A DNA stretch of 64,000 nucleotides, from NCBI RefSeq assembly GCF_900090265.1, contig NZ_LT607752.1, forward strand, positions 2,604,001-2,668,000. The letters run 5' to 3'. The translations under genes and the position numbers were made by a program. Under the pieces are notes generated by a model. It ran no database searches and had not been told where the DNA came from. It saw only the letters and a list, made by a program, of their open reading frames with translations. This document shows positions 25,562 through 34,000 of the stretch, one piece after another (the first letter of the stretch is position 1; the number at the start of each line of letters is the position of its first letter). The DNA is from Micromonospora rifamycinica. GTDB taxonomy: Bacteria > Actinomycetota > Actinomycetes > Mycobacteriales > Micromonosporaceae.

Positions 25562-27063
25562 GGCGGCCCACCGGGCAGGACGGCCCGCACGTACGGGGTA
25601 CGCAGCCGTAGGTCGGCGGCGGCGTCGGCGGTGACCTGGAACAGCGGGCCGGCGACGACGGTGAGGCCCAGCCCCAGCACCACCAGGGCGGTGGTCGCGC
25701 CGACCATCAGCCGGGGCAGCCGGGACACCGGGTCGTCGGTGGCCAGCTGGGGTGCCCGCCAGAACGCGATGTTCCACACCCGGGAGGCGGCGTAGAGGGT
25801 GAGCAGGCTGGTCACCGTGCCGGCGACGACCACCGCCCAGGGCAGCGGTCCGCCGTGCGCCACCCCGGCCTGGAGCAGGCCCACCTTGCCGAGGAAGCCG
25901 GAGAACGGCGGAATGCCGGCCAGGTTCATCGCGGGGACGAAGAAGAGCACCGCCAGCAGCGGGGCGACCCGGGCCAGCCCGCCGAGCCGGCGCAGGTCGG
26001 TGCTGCCGGCCCGCTCCTCGACCAGGCCGGCGACCAGGAACAGGGTGGTCTGGACGGTGATGTGGTGCACCACGTAGAAGATCGCCCCGGAGAGCGCGGC
26101 GGTGGTGCTCAGCGCCACCCCGAAGATCATGTAGCCGATGTGGCTGACCAGGGTGAACGAGAACAACCGCTTCAGGTCCGACTGGGCCACCGCGCCCAGC
26201 ACCCCGACCATCATGGTCAGCCCGGCCCCGACCATCAGCAGGTTGCCCACCTCGGCGCCGGGGAAGAGCAGCGTCTCGGTCCGGATGATCGCGTAGACGC
26301 CGACCTTGGTGAGCAGGCCGGCGAAGACGGCGGTGACCGGTGCCGGGGCGGTCGGGTAGCTGTCCGGCAGCCAGGCGGAGAGCGGGAACAGCGCCGCCTT
26401 GATGCCGAAGGCGAGCAGCAGCATCAACTGCAACGCCAGCCGTACGCCGTCGGGCAGCGCGTCGAGCCGGCCGGCGAGCTGCGCCATGTTGAGGGTGCCG
26501 GTGGCCGCGTACACCAGTCCCACCGCAGCCAGGAAGATCATCGAGGAGAGGATGCTCACCACCACGTACGTGGAGCCGGTGCGGATCCGGGCCTCGGTGC
26601 CGCCCAGGGTGATCAGCACGAAGCTCGCCGCGAGCAGGATCTCGAACCCGACGAAGAGGTTGAACAGGTCACCGGCGAGGAACGCGTTGCAGATCCCGGC
26701 GGTCAGCACCAGGTAGGTGGGGTGGAAGATGCTCACCGGCGCGGACTCGCTGGTCTCGGCCCGGCCCTGGCCGATCGAGTAGAGCAGCACGCAGAGGGTC
26801 ACCGCCGAGGAGACCACCAGCATCAGCGCGGCGAGTTGGTCGGCCACCAGCACGATGCCCACCGGCGCGGGCCAGCCCCCCGCCTCGGACACCACCGGCC
26901 CCTCCCGGTGGGCGCGGACCAGCAGCAGCGCCGCGACGACCAGGTTGGTGCCGAGCGCGACCACGCTGACGGTGCGCTGCACCCGGGGCCGGTTGACCAG
27001 GATCAGGGTGAGCGCGGCACCGAGCAGCGGCACCACCACCGGCAGCGGGACGAGCCGGCTCAC
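25558..27063 (-). CDS. mrpD: Mrp-type Na+/H+ antiporter subunit D
   Basis: MrpD is a 14-helix proton-translocating subunit related to complex I subunits NuoM/N. The 501-residue protein carries the proton-channel signatures GFEILLAASFVLITLGG and LLAFGIKAALFPLSAWLPDSYPTAPAPVTAVFAGLLTKVG, written here in two parts of one motif region, with its conserved Lys and Glu residues. The GTG at 27063 overlaps the mrpC stop. Upstream extension in the same frame is non-homologous and was excluded. Confidence 0.93.
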   Translation of the reverse strand: MSRLVPLPVVVPLLGAALTLILVNRPRVQRTVSVVALGTNLVVAALLLVRAHREGPVVSEAGGWPAPVGIVLVADQLAALMLVVSSAVTLCVLLYSIGQGRAETSESAPVSIFHPTYLVLTAGICNAFLAGDLFNLFVGFEILLAASFVLITLGGTEARIRTGSTYVVVSILSSMIFLAAVGLVYAATGTLNMAQLAGRLDALPDGVRLALQLMLLLAFGIKAALFPLSAWLPDSYPTAPAPVTAVFAGLLTKVGVYAIIRTETLLFPGAEVGNLLMVGAGLTMMVGVLGAVAQSDLKRLFSFTLVSHIGYMIFGVALSTTAALSGAIFYVVHHITVQTTLFLVAGLVEERAGSTDLRRLGGLARVAPLLAVLFFVPAMNLAGIPPFSGFLGKVGLLQAGVAHGGPLPWAVVVAGTVTSLLTLYAASRVWNIAFWRAPQLATDDPVSRLPRLMVGATTALVVLGLGLTVVAGPLFQVTADAAADLRLRTPYVRAVLPGGPP

Positions 27064-27542
27064 CGGGCACCGTCCGACCGGCGACCGGGCCGCTGCGCCG
27101 GCTCCGGGGACACCTGTTCCGGGTCGTCGCCCGGCCCCTCGCCGCCGAGGTCGGCGTTGGCCACCTCGTTGCGGGCCGCGAGGGCGACGATCTGCTGGTC
27201 CTCCACGTCGTCCTGGACCTCGTCGTTGCCGCTGAGATACCAGCTCCGGTACGCCACGGCGGCGAGGAACGCGGTCAGCCCGAAGGTGATCACGATGGCG
27301 GTGAGCACCATCGCCTGGGGCAGCGCGTCGCTCATCTCGCCGTCCGGGCCGGTGCCGACCACCGGCGCCCCGCCCGCCCGGCCACCCACCAGGATGAGCA
27401 GGTTCACCCCGTTGCCGAGCAGGATGACACCGAGCAGGATCCGGGTGAGGCTGCGCTCCAGCAGCAGGGTCACCCCGGTGGCGGTGAGCACGCCCACGGC
27501 GACCACCAGCACCAGTGTGGGTCCCGCGCCGCCGCCCCTCAC
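27060..27542 (-). CDS. mrpC: Mrp-type Na+/H+ antiporter subunit C
   Basis: MrpC (160 aa) resembles NuoK. It has three helices with ILLGVILLGNGVNLLIL and DALPQAMVLTAIVITFGLTAF. A hydrophilic C-terminal tail of about 45 residues (DVEDQQIVALAARNEVANAD onwards) is longer than in many homologues. The GTG start overlaps the stop of the fused mrpAB gene. Confidence 0.92.
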   Translation of the reverse strand: MRGGGAGPTLVLVVAVGVLTATGVTLLLERSLTRILLGVILLGNGVNLLILVGGRAGGAPVVGTGPDGEMSDALPQAMVLTAIVITFGLTAFLAAVAYRSWYLSGNDEVQDDVEDQQIVALAARNEVANADLGGEGPGDDPEQVSPEPAQRPGRRSDGAR

Positions 27543-30373
27543 CGCCGGTCCCCCTCATGGTCGACGACGAGCCCCCGGTCGGCCTTGCCGGCCGCCTCGG
27601 CGTGCCGGTCTATCTCCGCCCCGAGGCTGCGCAGGATGTCCAGCATCAGCCCCACCACGATCAGGTAGACCCCGATGTCGAAGAAGAGCGACGTCACCAG
27701 GTACGGCCCGCCGAGGCCGGGCAGCGGCAGGTCCACCTTGGTGCTCTCCAGCACCGTTCCGGTGGCCAGCAGGCTGAGCACCCCGCCGCCGACGCAGATC
27801 GCCAGACCCGCGCCGAGCACCGTGCCCGCCCCGACCGGGGCCGCCTCGGCCAGCTCGTAACGGCCGCCGGCCAGGTAGCGCACGGCCAGCGCCAGGCTCG
27901 CCACCAGGCCACCGGCGAAGCCGCCGCCGGGGGCGTTGTGGCCGGAGAAGAGCAGGAACAGGGAGAAGAGCACGATGGTGTGGAACAGCAGCCGGGTCAC
28001 CACCTCGAAGACGATGGAGCGCCGCCGCTCGTGCAGCGTCGTGCCGCCGCGCAACCAGACCGGCCGGTCGTCGCGCCGGGGCGAGGAGGGTTCGACCCGG
28101 CGCGGTCGCGGCCCGGTGCGGGACCGCTCGAAGATCAGGCTGGCCACCCCGGTGGCCGCCACCACCAGCACGGCGACCTCCCCCATGGTGTCCCAGGCCC
28201 GGATGTCCACCAGGGTCACGTTGACCACGTTGCGTCCGTACCCCTGCGCGACGGCCAGCGCCGGGAAGTCGGTGGAGATGGACACGGCGGTACGGGCCCC
28301 GGCGGCGATCAGCGCCAGCCCGGCCAGCACCACCCCCACCGCGGAGCCGAGCAGCCGGCGGGCCCACCGGCTGCGGCGCAACGGCCGGGCGGAGAACCGC
28401 TCCGGCAGTCGCCGCAGCACCAGGACGAAGACGGCGATGGTGGCGGTCTCCACCAGGAACTGGGTCAGCGCCAGGTCGGGTGCGCCGTAGAGCACGAACA
28501 GCATCGCGGTGCCGTACCCGGTCACCCCGACCAGCAGCATCGCGGTCAGTCGCCGCCGGGCGTTGACCGCGAAGACGGCCGCCACCCCGACGATCACGCC
28601 GACCACCAGTTGCAGCGGGCTGTCCCAGACCGCGATCCGGGTCCGCCACGGGCTCGTGCTGACCAGTGCGGTCCCCGGCACCAGCACCAGGGCCAGCAGG
28701 ACGGTGCCGAGGTAGAGCGGCAGCGAGCCGCGCTGGGTGGCACCGGTGACCTCGATGGCCAGCCGGTCGAACCGGTGGGTGGCCCACTCGTACCCCCGGT
28801 TGCCGGTGAACGGCAGCCGCCACCGGGCCAGCGTCGGTGCGAGCGGGCCGCGCACCGCGTGCAGCAGGAACCCGCCGGCCACCGCCAGCGCGGAGAGGCC
28901 GAGGGCCGGGGTGAACCCGTGCCAGAGGGCGAGTTCGTCGTCCGGTGGGCCGAAGAGTGCCGCGTACGGGGCGAGCAGGCCGCCCAGCCCGGCGGCGGCC
29001 GGACCGGCGACCAGCCCGACCAGGGCGAGCAGGGCCGGCGGGGCGAGCATGGGTAGCGGGATCGGGTCCGGCGCGGTGACCGGTACGTCCGGCCGGGTGG
29101 CGAAGGCGCCCCAGAGGAACCGGATGCTGTAGGCGACGGTGAGCACCGTGCCCAGGACCAGGCCGGCGAGCACCACCGGCCGGTCGGCGGTGGCGGCGAA
29201 GACCGCTTCCTTGGCGACGAAGCCGAACAGTGGCGGCAGGCCCGCCATCGAGGCGGCGGCGAGCGCGGCGACCACCGCCAGCACCGGTGCCCGACGCCCG
29301 AGACCGGAGAGTTCCCGCAGGTCGCGGGTGCCCACCTCGTGGTCGATGATGCCGATCACGAGGAACAACGCCGCCTTGAACAGGGCGTGGGCGAGCAGCA
29401 TCGCCACCCCGGCGAGCGCGGCGTCCGCACTGCCCGTGCCGATGACCACGGTGAGCAGGCCGAGCTGGCTGACCGTGCCGTAGGCCAGCAGCAGCTTCAG
29501 GTCGCACTGGCGCAGCGCCGCCCAGCCGCCGACGAGCATGGTGACCAGGCCGAGGGTGAGCAGCACGGGACGCCACGGCCCGACGTCGGCGAGGGTCGGG
29601 GCGAGCAGGCCGATCAGGTAGACGCCGGCCTTCACCATCGCCGCCGCGTGCAGGTAGGCGCTGACCGGGGTGGGCGCGGCCATCGCCACCGGCAGCCAGC
29701 CGTTGAACGGCACGACCGCCGACTTGGCGAGCGCGCCGGTCAGGACCAGCAGCACCGCGGCGACCAGCGTCCCGCCACCGGGCAGCGGCGCGGCGGCGAT
29801 CTCCGACCAGCGGTACGTGCCGGCGTGCCCGCCGAGGATCAGGAAGCCGAGCAGCATGGCCAGCCCGCCCATGGTGGTGACGGTCAGTGCCTGGGCCGCC
29901 GCCCAGCGGCTGGCGCGTCGTTCGGTGCTGTGGCCGATGAGCAGGTAGGAGAAGACGGTGGTGAGTTCCCAGAAGACGTAGAGCAGCAGCAGGTCGTCGG
30001 CGAGGACGAGGCCGAGCATCGCCCCGGCGAACGCGACCAGCACCGCGACGAACCGGGGCAGCCCCACCGAGTCGGCCGCGAAGTACCGGCCGCAGTAGAC
30101 CAGGACCACCGCGCCGATCCCGCCGACCAGCAGGGTCATCAGCCAGGACAGCGTCGTCATCCGCAGCGCCACGTCGAGGTGGAGCTGACCGATCCAGCGG
30201 TACGTCTCGACGACCGCGCCGCCGTCGCGGACGGTCGGGGTGCGGGCCAGCGCCCAGCCGCACGCGGCGGCGGGCACCAGCGCGAGCGGGTAGCAGGCGC
30301 GGGCGCCCCACCAGCGGACCAGCAGCGGCGCGAGCAGCGCCGCCACCAGGTGGAGGAGCAGCAGTACGAGCAC
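27539..30373 (-). CDS. mrpA: Mrp-type Na+/H+ antiporter, fused subunits A and B
   Basis: A 944-residue membrane protein that joins the NuoL-like MrpA to MrpB. The N-terminal part has the proton-translocating core (LVFWELTTVFSYLLIGHS-like segment, KSAVVPFNGWLPVAMAAPTPVSAYLHAAAMVKAG region) and continues through the MrpA C-terminal extension. From about 780 the MrpB domain begins (VVTRLLFHTIVLFSLFLLFSGHNAPGGGFAGGL). The GTG at 30373 follows gacgggaggac. It is the first Mrp gene, and all six downstream junctions are GTGA-like overlaps. Fusion of A and B is common in actinobacteria. Confidence 0.93.
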   Translation of the reverse strand: MLVLLLLHLVAALLAPLLVRWWGARACYPLALVPAAACGWALARTPTVRDGGAVVETYRWIGQLHLDVALRMTTLSWLMTLLVGGIGAVVLVYCGRYFAADSVGLPRFVAVLVAFAGAMLGLVLADDLLLLYVFWELTTVFSYLLIGHSTERRASRWAAAQALTVTTMGGLAMLLGFLILGGHAGTYRWSEIAAAPLPGGGTLVAAVLLVLTGALAKSAVVPFNGWLPVAMAAPTPVSAYLHAAAMVKAGVYLIGLLAPTLADVGPWRPVLLTLGLVTMLVGGWAALRQCDLKLLLAYGTVSQLGLLTVVIGTGSADAALAGVAMLLAHALFKAALFLVIGIIDHEVGTRDLRELSGLGRRAPVLAVVAALAAASMAGLPPLFGFVAKEAVFAATADRPVVLAGLVLGTVLTVAYSIRFLWGAFATRPDVPVTAPDPIPLPMLAPPALLALVGLVAGPAAAGLGGLLAPYAALFGPPDDELALWHGFTPALGLSALAVAGGFLLHAVRGPLAPTLARWRLPFTGNRGYEWATHRFDRLAIEVTGATQRGSLPLYLGTVLLALVLVPGTALVSTSPWRTRIAVWDSPLQLVVGVIVGVAAVFAVNARRRLTAMLLVGVTGYGTAMLFVLYGAPDLALTQFLVETATIAVFVLVLRRLPERFSARPLRRSRWARRLLGSAVGVVLAGLALIAAGARTAVSISTDFPALAVAQGYGRNVVNVTLVDIRAWDTMGEVAVLVVAATGVASLIFERSRTGPRPRRVEPSSPRRDDRPVWLRGGTTLHERRRSIVFEVVTRLLFHTIVLFSLFLLFSGHNAPGGGFAGGLVASLALAVRYLAGGRYELAEAAPVGAGTVLGAGLAICVGGGVLSLLATGTVLESTKVDLPLPGLGGPYLVTSLFFDIGVYLIVVGLMLDILRSLGAEIDRHAEAAGKADRGLVVDHEGDRR

Positions 30374-30479
30374 GCGTCCTCCCGTCGAACTGGCGGCGCG
30401 CACCGGGCGAGATGTCCCGGCCAGCACCGATCACACGCCAGTTCCGCCCGCTATGGGGCGTTTTCGGGAAATCGTCCGG

Positions 30480-30857
30480 TCAGCCGGCCGGGGCGTCGCC
30501 CCCGGTGAGCACGGGAGTCAGCTCCCGGGCCGGTTCGACCAGCAGGTCGGGGCGGCCGAGCTGGCGGGCGACCTTGTCGACCACCCGCTGGGCCACCCTG
30601 AGCGAGCGCACCGGCAGCAGCGTGCCGCGGCTCTCCCGGCGGAGCACGAAGTAGTGCACGGCGACCCGCACCTGACCCCGGTCGGCGGCGCTGGACTGGG
30701 CGGTGGAGGCGACCAGCTCCCGCAGGCTGCCGGCGAGGCGCTCGGCCAGCTCCAGCTCGGGGCCGCGCAGACTGGTCCGCAGGGCGGCGAGGTGGCTTTC
30801 GACCTTGCGGATGAGCACGTCGGTGCCGGGCGTGGGGCCACGTTCCTCGACGAACAT
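30480..30857 (-). CDS. Conserved hypothetical protein (125 aa)
   Basis: Not recognised. The protein starts MFVEERGPTPGTDVLIRKVE and is largely helical and charged (LRGPELELAERLAGSLRELVAS), then RVAVHYFVLRRESRGTLLPV. No membrane segment is seen. gaaagga sits 6 nt before the ATG. It lies 106 bp upstream of the mrp operon on the same strand and directly behind a strikingly AT-rich promoter region, so it could be the first gene of that transcript. Function unknown. Confidence 0.7.
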   Translation of the reverse strand: MFVEERGPTPGTDVLIRKVESHLAALRTSLRGPELELAERLAGSLRELVASTAQSSAADRGQVRVAVHYFVLRRESRGTLLPVRSLRVAQRVVDKVARQLGRPDLLVEPARELTPVLTGGDAPAG

Positions 30858-30861
30858 CCGA

Positions 30862-31000
30862 TTCCTTTCGCCCGTTGCTACGTTCCGAGTGAAGTTACTT
30901 TATGTCGCCGCACACAAGCAAGCAGTTAAGTAAGACTTAACGTACCAAAAAGGCAATCAGCCTTTAATTACTTTATACGGACAGATCACACGACGCTTCG
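30862..31000. promoter_or_regulatory. AT-rich divergent control region with palindrome
   Basis: About 140 bp of AT-rich DNA in an otherwise GC-rich window. It contains the 17-bp palindrome gttaagtaagacttaac (30925-30941) and a 6-bp-stem hairpin aaaggc/gccttt (30949-30965). Several -10-like boxes (tataaagt, cataaagt on the minus strand) are present. It separates the hypothetical/mrp genes (minus) from lhr (plus). The palindrome is an operator candidate; no regulator is encoded next to it. Confidence 0.6.
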
Positions 31001-31034
31001 GAGGAATGTCGGCCGGTGGGGGCAGGATGGACGG

Positions 31035-34000
31035 GTGACGGGGCGACGGGGCACGGCGGGCGCGGAGGCGGTCCCGCCCGGCTTCGGCCCGGCCACCCGG
31101 GCCTGGTTCAGCGCCGCCTTCGCCGCACCCACCGCCGCCCAGCTCGGCGCCTGGCAGTCGGTGGCCGCCGGCCGCAACGCCCTGGTGGTGGCACCCACCG
31201 GCTCGGGCAAGACCCTCGCGGCGTTCCTCTGGTCGCTCGACCGGCTGGCCGGCACGCCGCCCCCGGCCGACCTCCGGCGACGCTGCCGGGTGCTCTACGT
31301 CAGCCCGCTCAAGGCGCTCGCGGTCGACGTCGAGCGCAATCTCCGCACCCCGCTCGCCGGTATCCGGCAGGCGGCCACCCGGCTCGGGACGCCCCCTGCG
31401 GACATCACCGTCGGAATGCGTACCGGCGACACGCCGGCCGACGAGCGCCGGGCCTTCGCCCGCACCCCACCGGACATCCTCATCACCACCCCGGAGTCGC
31501 TGTTCCTGCTACTCACCTCCGCGGCCCGGGATTCGCTGCGCGGCGTCGAGACGGTCATCCTCGACGAGGTGCACGCCGTCGCGGGCACCAAGCGGGGCGC
31601 GCACCTGGCGCTGTCCCTGGAACGCCTCGACGCGCTGCTGGAACGGCCCGCCCAGCGGATCGGCCTGTCCGCGACGGTCCGGCCGGTCGACGCCTGCGCC
31701 CGGTTCCTCGGCGGGGCCCACCCGGTCGACGTGGTGCAGCCGGCCACCCCCAAGACGATCGAGGTCAGCGTCGAGGTCCCGGTGGAGGACATGACCCGGC
31801 TCGACGAGACCGAGCAGCCGCCCGAGGACGACCTGGGCGGCCCCGGGCCGCGCCGGGCGTCGATCTGGCCCGCCGTGGAGGAACGGGTCTTCGCCCTGGT
31901 CCGGGCGCACCGCTCCACCATCGTCTTCACCAACTCCCGACGCGGCGCCGAACGGCTCTGCGCCCGGCTCAACGAACTGGCCGCCGAGGACCTGGCCGCC
32001 GAGGACCCGGCCCCCGCCGCGCCACCGACCGGAGACGGGCCACCGACCGGGGACGGACCGCCGGCCGGAGACGGACCAATGAACGGAGACGCGCCACCGA
32101 CCGGGGACGGACCGCCGGCCGGCCCGGGTGACGAGCCGGGCGGGGCGCGGCGGTGGGGCGGGCCGGTGGGTCCGCAGCGCACCCCCCGCCCCCCGGCCGA
32201 GGCGATGGCCCAGTCCGGCACGGCCTCCGGGGCCGCCCCGGTGATCGCCCGCGCCCACCACGGCAGCGTCTCCCGGGAGGAACGCAAACAGATCGAGGAG
32301 GCGCTCAAGTCCGGCCGGCTGCCCGCCGTGGTGGCCACCTCCAGCCTGGAGCTGGGCATCGACATGGGCGCGGTCGACCTGGTGGTGCAGATCGAGGCCC
32401 CGCCGAGCGTCGCCGCCGGCCTGCAACGGGTCGGCCGGGCCGGGCACCAGGTGGGCGCAGTGTCCCGGGGGGTGGTCTTCCCCAAGCACCGGGGCGACCT
32501 ACTCTCCTGCACGGTGGTCGCGGAGCGGATGACCGTCGGCGCCATCGAGGAGCTGCACTACCCGCGCAACCCGTTGGACGTCCTCGCCCAGCAGGTCGTC
32601 GCCATGGTCGCCCTCGAACCGTGGTCGGTCGGCGACCTGGCGGGGCTGGTCCGCCGCGCCGCACCCTTCGCCGAACTGCCCGACTCGGCGTTGCACGCCG
32701 TGCTCGACATGCTCTCCGGCCGTTACCCGTCGACCGCCTTCGCCGAGCTGCGCCCCCGGGTGGTCTGGGACCGGACCACCGACGTGCTGACCGGCCGGCC
32801 GGGTGCCCAGCGGCTCGCCGTCACCAGCGGCGGCACCATCCCCGACCGGGGGTTGTTCGGGGTCTTCCTGGCCGGGGCGGAACGTGCCGCCCGGGTCGGC
32901 GAGCTGGACGAGGAGATGGTCTACGAGTCCCGGGTCGGCGACGTCTTCCTGCTCGGCTCGTCGTCCTGGCGGATCGAGGAGATCACCCCCGACCGGGTGC
33001 TCGTCTCCCCCGCCCCCGGCCAGGCCGCCCGGATGCCGTTCTGGAAGGGCGACCAGCCGGGCCGTCCGGTCGAGTTGGGCCGGGCCATCGGCGCCAGGAT
33101 CCGGGCGTTGCTGCGCCTCGACGACGCCGCCGCCCTGGCCGCGTTGCGCACCGGTGGCCTGGACGACTGGGCGGCCGGCAACCTGATGGCGTACCTGCGG
33201 GAGCAGCAGGCAGCCACCCGCTCGCTGCCCGACGACCGGACGGTGCTGGTCGAGCGGTTCCGCGACGAGCTGGGCGACTGGCGGCTGGCCGTGCACAGCG
33301 TGCTCGGCGCCCGGGTCAACGGGCCGTGGGCGTTGGCGATCGGCCGCCGGCTGGCCGAACGCTACGGCGTGGACGCCCAGGTGATGCCCGCCGACGACGG
33401 GATCGTGGTGCGCCTGCCGGACACCGCCGACGAGCCGCCCGGCGCCGACGTGGTGGTCTTCGAGCCCGACGAGATCGCCCAGCTGGTCGAGGAGTCGGTG
33501 GGCACCTCCGCGCTCTTCGCCGCCCGGTTCCGCGAGTGCGCCGCCCGGTCGCTGCTGCTGCCCCGGCGTGACCCGCGCCGCCGGCAGCCGCTCTGGCAGC
33601 AACGCCAACGCGCCGCCCAGCTCCTCGACGTGGCCCGCGAGTACGCCGACTTCCCGGTCACCCTGGAGGCCGCCCGGGAGTGCCTGCAGGACGTCTTCGA
33701 CCAGCCCGCCCTGGCCGGGTTGATGCGCGACCTGGCCAGCCGGAAGATCCGCCTGGTCGAGGTGGAGAGCGAGCGGCCCTCACCGTTCGCCCGGTCGCTG
33801 CTCTTCGGCTACGTCGGCGCGTTCCTCTACGAGGGGGACGCCCCGCTCGCCGAGCGGCGGGCCGCCGCGCTGGCGCTCGACTCGGCCCTGCTCGGCGAGT
33901 TGCTCGGCCGGGTGGACCTGCGCGAACTGCTCGACCCGGCGGTGCTCGCCGAGACCGAGCGGCAGGTGCGCTGGCGCACCGACCAGCGTCGCCCGCGCGA

